Shown here piece by piece: positions 38,001 to 47,465 of a stretch of DNA of 64,000 nucleotides; the stretch's first letter is position 1, and every line of letters begins with the position of its first letter. Origin of the DNA: Psychroflexus torquis ATCC 700755 (GTDB lineage: Bacteria > Bacteroidota > Bacteroidia > Flavobacteriales > Flavobacteriaceae); contig NC_018721.1 of NCBI RefSeq assembly GCF_000153485.2, forward strand, positions 1,736,001 to 1,800,000, in the 5' to 3' direction. The notes below the pieces were generated by a model. The model was not told the DNA's origin and made no database searches. It saw only the letters and a list, made by a program, of their open reading frames with translations. Made by a program: the position numbers and the translations under genes.

Positions 38001-40866
38001 ATCTTAATCTAGTGATATTAGTTGATAGGTTGTCAAAATTACCAGAGTCTACTATACCAAAACTAAACACATCAACAGAGCTCCCCGAATTATCATTTAT
38101 GTCTGCAATAATAGTTCCCTCTGCAATTTGCATTGGTGGCGCTATAATTTGCGTGTCTCTTGCATTGGAATCTCCTGTTAGCTTTACGTTATCAAGACCT
38201 GAATAACCATCAGCCCCATTATTTTGAATAAAATATTTAAAAGAGACATCAGAAACTGTATCTGGGATACTTAAACTAAGTGTTCCTGAAGCAACATCTG
38301 TAGCTCCTCCTTCAAATAAAAATAGACGATCTTGAGACACTCCATCATAAACTACTTCATACTCTATTCTATCACCAGATACATTATAGCCACTAACTTC
38401 CCAGTCAAAAGTAAGGTCAACAGTGGAGTATCCGGAAATATCAACAGTCACAAAATCTAATGAGGCGAAACCTGTTGTTCCATTTGGGGAATTTAAATCG
38501 TTTTCTCCAAAAATATTATTGATAAAACTCCCACTCACCAAAGGTGAAGCCTCATCAGAATTAATTATTCCAAAAAAATCAGCCCCCCATCCTTCGTCAA
38601 ATAGTGGAATACTTGTAGTGTAAAGCCATTCTGATGGCGTCCCATCAAAGTCTTGAATAGCAATCACAGGAATAGCGGCACTAAAAGTGGAACTTATAAT
38701 TGAATTAGGAACTATTGAACCCTGCAACGCTTCTGCGGTTAAGTCTAGACCATTAGCTTGAGCAGTGTAAGCTATGTTAGGAAAAGTAGCTGCACCATTC
38801 ACAGCAGGAACTGGATGAAGGAGGTTGACCAAAGCACCTCCAGAAGACGTTAAGTTAATATCTGTTGTGATAGACGTATCTACATTCCCATTTTCATCAA
38901 CATAGGCTACCTGGACAGGTGGAGTCATAAAAGTATTCACTTCCACATCACTAGGTTGTTGTATAAAAGCTATTTCTGTCGCTATAACATCAAGAGTGAT
39001 ATTATTTCCAACCACGTCCCCGGCTGTAAAAGAAGAGCTAAATGAAGACCCAGAAAGGTCTGCTTCAAAACTAGAATTAGTTCCAGCAACCTGAAACTGG
39101 ATTACACTTTCATCTACAATGTTAGACTGATCCAAAGTGACATTCACCGTAAAATTGTCTGAAGCACCATCAGCAACAATTACAGAACTATCGGGCGTAA
39201 AAATAACTTCATTGGTCGTAATAACAGCTGTTCCTGGAATTTCAATTAATAAAGCATCCCGTATAGCAACATTCGAGAATGTTGACCAATCTACAGTATT
39301 ATTAGCTCCAGCCACAAAACGCATTTGAGTTACAGTCGTAGGCAAAACATCACCACTGCCTAAATCTTCAATATCAAAGCTAAAAACAGATAGTGTACTT
39401 GTATTGGCAGCAATAACAGTACTTACTCCCACTTGAGTTGAAGGAACAACAACTTCTGAGGTCCTATCATTATTTGAAACATTAAAAAGAGTGCTAATCA
39501 TTTCAGAAAAAGTGTCTGCATCTGCAATGAGTTCCAGATCAATTCCAACATGAGTATGAATTAAGTTTGAAAAAGTAGCAACACCTTCAACTGCAGATAC
39601 ACTAACGGGGTCTCCTTCAAGATCACCGGTCGAAGAAATATCTACTAAAGAAAAATTACCCGTATCCAAATTCCCATTGACATCCACAAGGCTAACCTCT
39701 AAATCTGGTTGCATCACTTCATCTAAACGCGTGTTAGTGGGTTGTTGTAAAAAGGCCATTTCTGACGCGACCACATTGAGAGTGATATTATTTCCAACCA
39801 CGTCCGCGGATGTAAAAGAAGAGCTAAATAAAGACCCCGAAAGATCTGCTTCAAAACTAGAATTAGTTCCAGCAACTTGAAACTGGATTACACTTTCATC
39901 TACAATGTTAGACTGATCCAAGGTGACATCAACCGTAAAATTGTCTGAAGCACCATCAGCAACAACCACAGAACTATCTGGCGTAAAAATAACTTCATTG
40001 GTCGTAATAACAGCTGTTCCTGGAATTTCAGTTAATAAAGCATCCCTTATAGCAACATTCGAGAATGTTGACCAATCTACAGTATTATTAGCTCCAGCCA
40101 CAAAACGCATTTGAGTTACAGTCGTAGGCAAAACATCACCACTGCCTAAATCTTCAATATCAAAGCTAAAAACAGATAGTGTACTTGTATTGGAAGCAAC
40201 AACAGTATTTACTCCCACTTGAGTTGAAGGAGCAACAACTTCTGAAGTTTGATCATAAAGAAATTCCCCCTGAAGTTTAACGTTGTCAATACGATTATTA
40301 CCACCTGCATTAGTCGCACCATTAAAGGTGATTCGAATAATTAAATTGGGTTGATTGTTTGCAAGAGGAGCTTCGTTTGAAATATCTAGACTTAAGATTG
40401 CCCCTGGATTAAGAGCTGGGGTGTAATCAAGATTAGAAAGATTTGTAAAGTTTAGACCTCCATCAATAGAATATTGTATTTGGTTATCATCAAATCCTGT
40501 TGGTGTGCGTCTTGACCAAAATGAAAGTGATAAATTTTCATAACCCTCTGAAGAAAAATTAAAATCAATATGTCTACCGTTATTAGCCAGACCAGCGGCA
40601 CCAGTTGGTCTAAAAGATTGTCCTACAGTACTACCAACACAGGCATTGGAACTAGTGCCAAGATTAGATTCTACACTTACAAAATTATGAGTAATTATGC
40701 CATTCCCAGTTGCTCTATTCGCATTAGAGAGAGGAGTGGTATTGAAATTTGCACCTCCACCATTAAAATCCCAGCAATGGATAACCTCTTGGGCATTTGT
40801 GACTTGAATGGATAGAAAGAATAAAACCAATGACCCTAATAATTTGGTAGATAATAGTTTTCTCAT
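35074..40866 (-). CDS. Giant secreted protein with lamin-tail domain and T9SS sorting domain
   Basis: 1930 residues. Signal peptide MRKLLSTKLLGSLVLFFLSIQ...NA at the start. Then a jelly-roll-like part (FNFSSEGYENLSLSFWSRR). Two long, nearly identical repeats follow, each starting S-E-V-V-(A/V)-P-S-T-Q-V-G-V (about 210-470 and 475-725), with MRFVAGANNTVDWSTFSNV in both. A more divergent third unit lies near 905-1125. A lamin-tail domain starts ISEVVDPSDNVDGRYVELFN (about 1140), then a GEN-type adhesive part, and the C-terminal T9SS sorting domain VYPNPVRGNSFSI...GVYVLKLSDAKNSQTTKLIIE. It is exported through the outer membrane by T9SS and probably anchored on the surface; likely role adhesion or binding. 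Domain functions are inferred. Confidence 0.88.
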   Translation of the reverse strand: MRKLLSTKLLGSLVLFFLSIQVTNAQEVIHCWDFNGGGANFNTTPLSNANRATGNGIITHNFVSVESNLGTSSNACVGSTVGQSFRPTGAAGLANNGRHIDFNFSSEGYENLSLSFWSRRTPTGFDDNQIQYSIDGGLNFTNLSNLDYTPALNPGAILSLDISNEAPLANNQPNLIIRITFNGATNAGGNNRIDNVKLQGEFLYDQTSEVVAPSTQVGVNTVVASNTSTLSVFSFDIEDLGSGDVLPTTVTQMRFVAGANNTVDWSTFSNVAIRDALLTEIPGTAVITTNEVIFTPDSSVVVADGASDNFTVDVTLDQSNIVDESVIQFQVAGTNSSFEADLSGSLFSSSFTSADVVGNNITLNVVASEMAFLQQPTNTRLDEVMQPDLEVSLVDVNGNLDTGNFSLVDISSTGDLEGDPVSVSAVEGVATFSNLIHTHVGIDLELIADADTFSEMISTLFNVSNNDRTSEVVVPSTQVGVSTVIAANTSTLSVFSFDIEDLGSGDVLPTTVTQMRFVAGANNTVDWSTFSNVAIRDALLIEIPGTAVITTNEVIFTPDSSVIVADGASDNFTVNVTLDQSNIVDESVIQFQVAGTNSSFEADLSGSSFSSSFTAGDVVGNNITLDVIATEIAFIQQPSDVEVNTFMTPPVQVAYVDENGNVDTSITTDINLTSSGGALVNLLHPVPAVNGAATFPNIAYTAQANGLDLTAEALQGSIVPNSIISSTFSAAIPVIAIQDFDGTPSEWLYTTSIPLFDEGWGADFFGIINSDEASPLVSGSFINNIFGENDLNSPNGTTGFASLDFVTVDISGYSTVDLTFDWEVSGYNVSGDRIEYEVVYDGVSQDRLFLFEGGATDVASGTLSLSIPDTVSDVSFKYFIQNNGADGYSGLDNVKLTGDSNARDTQIIAPPMQIAEGTIIADINDNSGSSVDVFSFGIVDSGNFDNLSTNITRLRFVPGSLNTAKWEDAVQGISISDGTTILDQADQTLLITPTEILLDIDADPDNILVIDDGDAKTYTIRVFLKQSDIIDQSVIQLAIDDGNQDQIASVDGSIFSRDITAFEGVVFTIDVVGNGLEFVVQPTTTLVNTDMSPSIRVANTDNNGNLDLANSGENVSITSTGTLLESPIEPIIGTDGYANFNAINHTQPGFDFQLTASSGVFSSITSTTFDISQKRVLLISEVVDPSDNVDGRYVELFNTDVEALDFGDQNYYLHNPTGTGQSIQLTGVIPPKSYYIISFTDAATFNGIYGINPDFEASIATASGGQDVYYISFANTEKSLMDVYGVLAESGTIGTTWEFSGARAFRNYPTVREANPLYDSTEWTKISATSGDATTGIGDNDFVYRENWTTSGLGDPEAPPFDGANTDKSIFIESAETTLSGTNTISDVVVRAGATLILEDAITLNGDFVNFGKVIFRSTVSKTAALGPFNFENRRLAGENYEIERYIPKSNRAFRFLSTSVTTTSSIRDNWQDGQNNTQTGDDNNSNLNSGFGTHITGSTSGANGFDATLTGNPSMFEWNAANAQWNSIPNTDTKTFKAGDAYVLLIRGDRSTTLNSNIAVGPATTLRATGKLVVGSKTVTNLSSTLGGFSLIGNPYQAKVNMADLLSSGNSSGVSSQFVYIYDPTLGTRGGYATVTLAEGSNTAAVPETSNANQFLEPNQAFFVETTTTNPVVVFKESFKTTATGNNTTFKVPEPLTNLNINLFYDGIDTSPVDALRVEFRSEANNAKDSLDATKVWNYDEWFAIDRFPNYMSIETRGMPTEQDSIPFYLGNFTRSAYRLEVKPENFSGTKGYLYDNYLESSVELTPDESTSISFDVDKIIPESIATDRFVVKFEQVNLGTEDVVLDSSMVVYPNPVRGNSFSIFHQQAFNGLVLSLQLFDLQGRMVLDQELINSFRMTVNLNNSLSSGVYVLKLSDAKNSQTTKLIIE

Positions 40867-41002
40867 GATTAGAGTCTATTTGTTCCAAAAATTAAAAAAT
40901 TAGATTTAAAAAGTCTATTAAAGATAACCTAAAAAGGTATACTTCCCTCACAGTCAGATATTTTTAAACAGTAAGAGTTAATTGACATGACTATCAGATT
41001 CT

Positions 41003-42120
41003 CTACACCTTACTTTTCCATTTACAAGAAACGGCTGCTATAACTGTCTTTTCAAAGACCAAATCAAAAGATCTTCTGTTGGATTTGTAATGAAATTCAT
41101 TGAGATAACTCTGGAGGTAATCGCTTCCAATAGACTGGTGTATGTCCCTTAGAACTCTCTTTGCATTACTAATTGCAATATGCACCCAATGTAAAAAATT
41201 CCCTGTTTGGCTTTTTATATCCATTACAACTGATACCAAATTAAATTTATAATGTCATATAAATAAATTTAATTATACTACGACGTAGCTCAGCAGAGGT
41301 TTTTTGATTGATTAAATTAAAAAGTAATTAGCATAGCTTTAGTTACGGTCATTATTTTTGATGAAAAGCAGGCGAAAAAAGCCTGTGCCGAATTCGTCTT
41401 GGTAAAACGATTTATTGCGACATTATAGGTTTAATTTGGTATGATTCATAATTAGCTAAATTTTCCTTGATATCATTATAGTTGTTCACCCCATCTGTTG
41501 TAGCTGATGATTGTCTATCAATTGCTTTATCTATTTGCTTATTAGTAGTTTCTAAAGAAATATTTCCAATAACTGCACTTTTATATGCCCTACCTTTTTA
41601 TTTAGCTTATTTTTATATTTTTCCGATGGCTCGACAGTCTTCGATTTCGGCATTAACAATACTCCTATTTTTTTTTGGATTCCCTTTCCTCGTTTATATT
41701 TACCCTTATTTTCTTTAAGTTCAATAGCAATTCTTTCACAGCTATGCTTACCAGGCTCTATTTCAAAAAAACCTCATCAAGTTCATCGACAAGAGTGTGT
41801 CTATCATCTCTTTTACTCATTTCATAGCGTATTTTTTGAAACATCTACCGCATAGGCTTATAGTAGCAATGACTTAATTGTAGATATACCTCTAAAGAAA
41901 AATAGCTTTTTTCTACCGTGGAACATCATTAAGCATCATTACAAAATTAGATTAATAGTATGCAAGCTAAGTTCTGTGCTATAGAGTATCATTTTTCAAA
42001 GATGTTCTATGCTCACAGTTCTTACATTGGTATTGATCTCTCCTAGAAAGCCAATAATGCTCTTAATGATTACATTTATTGCATTTGATACCCAGTTTTC
42101 CATTTCTAATTTAAAATGGA
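41003..42120 (-). pseudogene. Decayed IS1595-type transposase gene holding a MITE
   Basis: Minus-strand pieces in order: the zinc ribbon YWLSRRDQYQCKNCEHRTSL (about 41990-42060), stops and shifts in between, KRDDRHTLVDELDEVF (about 41775-41815), then after a MITE (41233-41442) the C-terminal end SQTGNFLHWVHIAISNAKRV...YLQSYLNEFHYKSNRRSF (41003-41230). This is the gene order of ISXO2-like transposases, distinct in sequence from the intact one at 33827-34720. Stops in all frames make it non-functional. Short open frames on the plus strand here are chance. Confidence 0.75.
41233..41442. mobile_element. MITE copy 4, inside a transposase pseudogene
   Basis: About 210 bp, ends ATACCAAATTAAATTTATAA and, at the right, TTAATTTGGTAT, the best-preserved inverted repeats of the family. 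Long form with inner arms aggttttttgattg and aaaaaagcctgtgccgaattcg. Confidence 0.88.
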
Positions 42121-42138
42121 CCTTATACCATAGAGAAA

Positions 42139-42172
42139 TTGCATAACATCTAAATAATTAAATGTTATGCAA
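42139..42172. repeat. Inverted repeat TTGCATAACAT / ATGTTATGCAA
   Basis: 11-bp perfect arms around a 12-bp AT-only centre, at the upstream border of the transposase pseudogene. It may be an operator or the end of the old element. The region 42173-42302, up to the dnaE stop, shows nothing else. Confidence 0.5.
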
Positions 42173-42302
42173 GGAATCCAATAGTCATATTAATTTAAGT
42201 AATAAAGACAAGCAACTAAAATAAAATCTTCAATACCACAATTAATCCCGTATAATTTCAGGATTTATAAAGTTTGGATTTGAAAAAGCAGACTTTACGT
42301 TT

Positions 42303-45300
42303 TTAATTGATTTTAAATTTAATATTTTGTTCAGACAATTCATCAATCAATTCATTACAAATTTGTACTTTTTGTGTCTTGCTCGGCATGTGAATTTTAA
42401 TCTTGGCTTGCATTTCATACACCACAAAATTGAGCAAGTGATCTCCCGAGTGAGTTTTGAACAAATCCTCTAAGGCTTTTATTTGAAACTCGTTAAGGTC
42501 ATCTACATTCATTTGGATCGTTAATTTTTTGGCATTTTCCTTTAGGACATCTTGAAGTTGTTTAAAAGACACAAAACCAATACGCGTTCGCCCAGGTTCT
42601 CCAGTATCTCTATTTGTAAATTGGGTTGCCCTCAATTTAAGATGAACGAAATTATCCTGAATTAAAAAGTGCCTAAATTTCAAATACTCTTCGCCAAAAA
42701 TCCAAAATTCATGACTTTCGTTATAATCTTCCAACACAAAAGTCGCAAAGCCTTTACCGGTTTTACTTACCTTGTGATTTACATCTGTCACCACTCCTGC
42801 TAGGGATAACTCTTTATTGAGGTGATTTTCAATTTCTGCAACTTCCTTTAGGTTTGACCTGCAAAAGGAGTTGATTTCCAGTTTAAAATCATCCAATGGG
42901 TGACCCGATAAAAACAGACCTACAACTTCCTTTTCTGCTTTTAAGGTTCGCATGGAATGCCAAGGCTCGCAAGGCGGTACTTCTGGTTCAGGAATTTGGA
43001 CTTCACTCGACTCACCAAACAAACTCACTTGGGATGAGTTTTTATTCTCTTGGTACCTTGCCGCATATTTAATCACCTTTTCCAGAAAGGTTAAATCTCC
43101 GTCGGTAGCTTGAAAATATTGAGCTCTATGCACTTCTCCCAAGCTATCGAAAGCTCCCGCATAAGCCAAGCTTTCAAAAGCTTTCTTGTTGGCAGCTCGA
43201 AGATCGATGCGTTTGGACAAATCAAAAATAGAGAGGTAATGACCTTTCTTCCGGTGTTCTACGATGGTATTCACCGCTCCTCCGCCAACGCCTTTAATAG
43301 CGCCCATGCCAAACCGAACAGCATCGTCTTTGTTCACTGAAAATTTATAATAAGATTCATTCACGTCTGGTCCCAAAACTGGTAAACGCATTCGCTTGCA
43401 TTCCTCCATAAAAAAGGAAACTTTCTTGATGTCACTCATATTATTAGAAAGGACAGCTGCCATATATTCTGCTGGATAATGAGCTTTTAAGTATGCTGTT
43501 TGGTAAGCAACAAAGGCGTAACAAGTCGAGTGGGATTTGTTGAAAGCATAACTGGCAAAAGCTTCCCAGTCTTTCCAGATTTTCTCTAGCTTTTCTTCAT
43601 TGTGCCCATTGTCTTTTGCTTGATTAATAAACTTTGGTTTAAGTTTAGCTAAGACATCTTTCAACTTTTTACCCATGGCTTTCCTCAAGACATCAGCTTC
43701 ACCTTTCGTAAAGCTGGCCAATTTTTGCGAGAGCAGCATCACTTGCTCTTGGTAAACCGTAATCCCATAAGTTTCCTCAAGATATTCTTGCATTTCAGGC
43801 AAATCGTAAGAGATGTCCTCCTCCCCGTGTTTCCGTTTAATAAAACTCGGGATATACTCCATTGGCCCAGGTCTATACAAAGCATTCATCGCGATAAGAT
43901 CTCCAAACACCGTTGGCTTTAGATCTTTCATGTGTTTTTGCATTCCTAGAGATTCATATTGAAAAATCCCAACGGTTTCTCCACGTTGAAAGAGCTCATA
44001 GGTCTTTTCATCATCTAGTGGGAAAGCTTCAGGATCTAGATCGACTTCGTGGCGTGCTTTTACAATCTCAACGGTATCTTTAATTAGGGTTAAGGTCTTT
44101 AACCCCAAAAAGTCCATTTTCAAAAGACCTGCATCTTCTACCACTGAGTTGTCGAATTGGGTAACATAGAGGTTGGAATCTTTTGCGACAGAGACGGGAA
44201 CAAACTTAGTAATATCATCTGGGGTGATAATAACTCCACAAGCATGAATGCCTGTATTCCTCACAGAACCTTCCAAAATCCTAGCTTGGTTTACCGTTTC
44301 AGCTTCTGGAGAATCTTGTTCTGAAATAGCAATAAGTTCTAAGACTTTATCCACTTCTTCGGATCTAAATTTCTTCCGAATTTCCTTTTCGTTCATACTA
44401 AAGATTTTCCCTAGCTTGGACATATCAGGAATTAATTTGGCAATGCGATCAGCCTCATACAAAGGCAAATCCAAAACTCTTGCGGTATCTCTTATAGCAG
44501 ATTTAGCTGCCATTGTTCCATAAGTGATAATTTGTGCAACTTGATTTTGACCGTACTTCTCAATCACATAATCCATTACTTTACTTCGTCCTTCGTCATC
44601 AAAATCGATATCGATATCGGGCATACTCACTCGCTCTGGATTTAAAAACCGCTCGAAAAGTAAGTCGTATTTTATAGGATCTATATTGGTAATCTTCAAG
44701 CAATAGGCTACTGCACTACCCGCTGCAGAACCACGTCCTGGACCTACCGAAACTCCCATCTTTCTCGCTTCGCGAATAAAATCTTCCACGATTAAGAAAT
44801 AACCAGGATAACCTGTATTGGCAATGACCGAAAGTTCAAAATCCAATCGGTCTTTGATCTCTTCACTTAATTCTCCGTAACGCCTTTTAGCCCCCTCGAA
44901 TGTGAGGTGCTTTAAGTATGCATTTTCTCCACGCTTACCAGCATCTGTTTTATCCGCCTCGTCCAAAAATTGTTCTGGGATTACAAAAGCCGGTAATAAT
45001 ACCTCTCTAGCCAGTTCAAAGGCTTCAACCTTATTGGCGATAGCCTCTGTATTGGAAATGGCTTGAGGTAAGTCTTTAAAAAGAGATTTCATCTCCTCAG
45101 CAGACTTGAAGTAGTACTGGTCATTCGGAAGTCCGTAACGGTAACCACGGCCACGACCTATAGGAGTGGCTTGCTTCTCCCCTTCTTTAACACACAATAA
45201 AATATCGTGCGCATTGGCATCTTTTTGATCTGCGTAATAGGTATTATTAGTCGCTACTAAATTGATATCGTGCTTATTGGCAAGTCGAATTAAAGCTTCA

Positions 45301-46661
45301 TTGGCGCGCTCTTCATCTTCTTGCTGATGACGCATAATTTCTACATAAAAATCATCGCCAAAAGTCTCCTTCCACCAGACCAAGGACTCTTCTGCTTGGT
45401 TTTCTCCAAGATTTAAAAGTTTACTAGCAATTTCACCATAGAGACTTCCCGATAAAACTATGAGGTCATCTTTATAGGTTTCAATAAGCTTTTTATCAAT
45501 TCTAGGGATATAGTAAAAGCCTTTGGTAAAGCCCATAGAAGACATTTTTGCTAGATTGTGATAGCCTTTTTTATTCTTGGCTAGAATCACCATTTGGTAG
45601 CCATTGTCTTTATGAGTTCTATCGGTATGATCTTCGCACACAAAAAATTCACAACCAATAATCGGTTTTATAGGTTGTGAAGTGTTTTCAGAATCATTGG
45701 CAATGGCGGAATTGTGTTTTTTAACAGCATTCACAAAGTGAAATGCCCCCATCATATTAGCATGGTCAGTTATAGCTACTGCTGGCATATTGTGTTTTGC
45801 CGCTGCCGCTACCAGATCTGGGACAGCCATCGTAGATTGCAAGACGGAGAATTGAGTATGGTTATGAAGATGAACAAAACTAGACTCCTGTAGTTGTTCT
45901 AAATTCTCATCAAGCTCTGCTTTAGAAGGTCCGCTTTCTTCTGATTTTGCTTCTAATTTTGCTTTTAATTGAGCAGAAGCTTTTTTAAGGTTAATATGAT
46001 TAAGACCAACCTTACTTAGAGGCCCCGTATGCCTAGACTTAAATTCTTGAAGATAACTACGCTCTGCCTGTAGTTCATTTTCTGTGTAATTTCCCGTGCG
46101 GATCAGCTCCAGAAAACAACGTGTCGTCGCTTCCACATCTGCTGTCGCATTATGAGCCTCATTAAAAGGCTGTCCAAAAAGATATTGGTGTAATTCAGTT
46201 AATGTAGGGAGTTTGAATTTTCCTCCACGCCCCCCAGGAATTTGACAAAGCTTAGCTGTTTTTTCTGTACAGGTATCCAATACAGGCATGGATGCCATTA
46301 AAGATTCTAGTTGAGCTCTATGGAATTCGGCTCCCATCACGTTTACATCGAAACCAACATTCTGCCCAACCACAAACTTAGATTCTGATAAGGCTTCATT
46401 GAACTCTGCTAATACCATGTCCAAAGACTCCCCTTTTTGCAGAGCCAAGGCAGTAGAAATACCATGAATGCGCTCTGCATCGTAGGGGATATCAAATCCC
46501 TCAGGACGAATCAAGTAATCTTTAGCTTTTACAAGATTTCCCCACTCATCATGAACTTGCCAAGCGATTTGTATAGCTCTAGGCCAGTTGTCGGTATCAG
46601 TGATTGGCGCATTCCAACGCTTAGGTAATCCTGTGGTTTCGGTATCGAAAATAATATACAT
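42303..46661 (-). CDS. dnaE: DNA polymerase III alpha subunit with N-terminal proofreading exonuclease
   Basis: 1452 residues, longer than the usual DnaE of about 1160 because of a DnaQ-like exonuclease at the front: D6-T-E8-T-T-G, then VGQNVGFDVNVM and HNATADVEAT (about 155-165), giving the DEDD-type site. Next comes the PHP domain (FVHLHNHTQFSVLQST near 257), the palm with PDIDIDFDDEGRSKVM near 675-690 carrying catalytic Asp residues, fingers (MPDIDIDF to VYQEQVMLLSQKLASF), helix-hairpin-helix motif and OB fold (LSLAGVVTDVNHKVSKTGKGFATF). It is the replicative polymerase of the chromosome. Fusion of proofreading to DnaE is known from Bacteroidetes. It is likely a single-gene transcript. Confidence 0.96.
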   Translation of the reverse strand: MYIIFDTETTGLPKRWNAPITDTDNWPRAIQIAWQVHDEWGNLVKAKDYLIRPEGFDIPYDAERIHGISTALALQKGESLDMVLAEFNEALSESKFVVGQNVGFDVNVMGAEFHRAQLESLMASMPVLDTCTEKTAKLCQIPGGRGGKFKLPTLTELHQYLFGQPFNEAHNATADVEATTRCFLELIRTGNYTENELQAERSYLQEFKSRHTGPLSKVGLNHINLKKASAQLKAKLEAKSEESGPSKAELDENLEQLQESSFVHLHNHTQFSVLQSTMAVPDLVAAAAKHNMPAVAITDHANMMGAFHFVNAVKKHNSAIANDSENTSQPIKPIIGCEFFVCEDHTDRTHKDNGYQMVILAKNKKGYHNLAKMSSMGFTKGFYYIPRIDKKLIETYKDDLIVLSGSLYGEIASKLLNLGENQAEESLVWWKETFGDDFYVEIMRHQQEDEERANEALIRLANKHDINLVATNNTYYADQKDANAHDILLCVKEGEKQATPIGRGRGYRYGLPNDQYYFKSAEEMKSLFKDLPQAISNTEAIANKVEAFELAREVLLPAFVIPEQFLDEADKTDAGKRGENAYLKHLTFEGAKRRYGELSEEIKDRLDFELSVIANTGYPGYFLIVEDFIREARKMGVSVGPGRGSAAGSAVAYCLKITNIDPIKYDLLFERFLNPERVSMPDIDIDFDDEGRSKVMDYVIEKYGQNQVAQIITYGTMAAKSAIRDTARVLDLPLYEADRIAKLIPDMSKLGKIFSMNEKEIRKKFRSEEVDKVLELIAISEQDSPEAETVNQARILEGSVRNTGIHACGVIITPDDITKFVPVSVAKDSNLYVTQFDNSVVEDAGLLKMDFLGLKTLTLIKDTVEIVKARHEVDLDPEAFPLDDEKTYELFQRGETVGIFQYESLGMQKHMKDLKPTVFGDLIAMNALYRPGPMEYIPSFIKRKHGEEDISYDLPEMQEYLEETYGITVYQEQVMLLSQKLASFTKGEADVLRKAMGKKLKDVLAKLKPKFINQAKDNGHNEEKLEKIWKDWEAFASYAFNKSHSTCYAFVAYQTAYLKAHYPAEYMAAVLSNNMSDIKKVSFFMEECKRMRLPVLGPDVNESYYKFSVNKDDAVRFGMGAIKGVGGGAVNTIVEHRKKGHYLSIFDLSKRIDLRAANKKAFESLAYAGAFDSLGEVHRAQYFQATDGDLTFLEKVIKYAARYQENKNSSQVSLFGESSEVQIPEPEVPPCEPWHSMRTLKAEKEVVGLFLSGHPLDDFKLEINSFCRSNLKEVAEIENHLNKELSLAGVVTDVNHKVSKTGKGFATFVLEDYNESHEFWIFGEEYLKFRHFLIQDNFVHLKLRATQFTNRDTGEPGRTRIGFVSFKQLQDVLKENAKKLTIQMNVDDLNEFQIKALEDLFKTHSGDHLLNFVVYEMQAKIKIHMPSKTQKVQICNELIDELSEQNIKFKIN

Positions 46662-46752
46662 GAAGCAGTTTTTGAAGTATAAAATTAGCGAAAAACAGAG
46701 TTTAAAATAGCATTATTTTGATTTTATCTGTACTAAATTATGAGATTTTGAA

Positions 46753-46995
46753 AGGGCTAACGCCCCCCAACTAAGATATCAGGGCTACGCCCCTCTAACT
46801 AAGATATCAGGGCTACGCCCCCAACTAAGATGCTAGAGTTAACGCTCGTTACCCTATAATATAGGGGCGTAGCCCTGATCTCTTCATAACACAGACTGCA
46901 AAGCCCCAACTAAGATATCAGGGCTACGCCCCTGACTAAGATGCTAGAGTTAACGCTCGTTACCTTATAATCTAGGGGCGTAGCCCTGATATCTT
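46753..46995. repeat. REP cluster downstream of the tyrosine transposase gene, with two REPINs
   Basis: Copies of AGGGCTACGCCCC or its reverse GGGGCGTAGCCCT lie at about 46754, 46791, 46809, 46863 (reverse), 46920 and 46974 (reverse). Two pairs form matching inverted doublets: 46803-46880 and 46915-46993. Each doublet has the same centre, ctaagatgctagagttaacg + ctcgttacc. Such doublets are REPINs. Confidence 0.8.
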
Positions 46996-46997
46996 TC

Positions 46998-47459
46998 TTA
47001 ATCATACCATTCAAATAAATATTTTGCATCATATTCGACTTCAAATTTTTTGAGAAGTGACAAATATTCATCTCTGAACGTTTGCTTTTTATGATGTTCA
47101 GGCTGATTCAAAATATATTTTACCACCCTGTCGATATGGGATTTGGAATAGGTAAAAGCCCCATAACCATTTTGCCAATAAAATTTACCAGAGATGAATT
47201 TTTTCTCATTAAGCCATTTAGAAGAGCCTGATTTTACCTGTTCCATAAGCTTAGATGGAGAAATCGCTGGATGCATCCCTACGAAGATGTGTGTATGGTC
47301 AGGATTGCAATAGATCGCATAGGTTTTGCATTTTTGGTTGGTAATTATGCCGCACATCACCTTTTCCAATTCGTCTCTGAAGGATTCTTTGATTAGGTTT
47401 TGTCGTCTTTTTACAGAAAAAACAAATTGGACGTATAATTGTGTGTATGTATTTGCCAT
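46998..47459 (-). CDS. REP-associated tyrosine transposase (RAYT, IS200-like)
   Basis: 153 residues from ATG 47459 (MANTYTQLYVQFVFSVKRR); a TTG three codons earlier is less likely. HUH motif in CNPDHTHIFVGMHP near residue 57, the helix with the probable catalytic Tyr in GAFTYSKSHIDRVVKYI, and PEHHKKQTFRDEYLSLL at the end, as in Y1-type transposases of the RAYT group. These cut and join single-stranded DNA at REP palindromes. REP sequences crowd both sides within 300 bp, as expected for a domesticated RAYT with its own REPs. Confidence 0.9.
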   Translation of the reverse strand: MANTYTQLYVQFVFSVKRRQNLIKESFRDELEKVMCGIITNQKCKTYAIYCNPDHTHIFVGMHPAISPSKLMEQVKSGSSKWLNEKKFISGKFYWQNGYGAFTYSKSHIDRVVKYILNQPEHHKKQTFRDEYLSLLKKFEVEYDAKYLFEWYD

Positions 47460-47465
47460 CGGTAC

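Noticed and set aside
41482..41718. Plus-strand frame of 78 codons with hydrophobic residues
   Set aside because: It lies antisense to the decayed IS1595-type transposase, whose fragments explain the sequence better.
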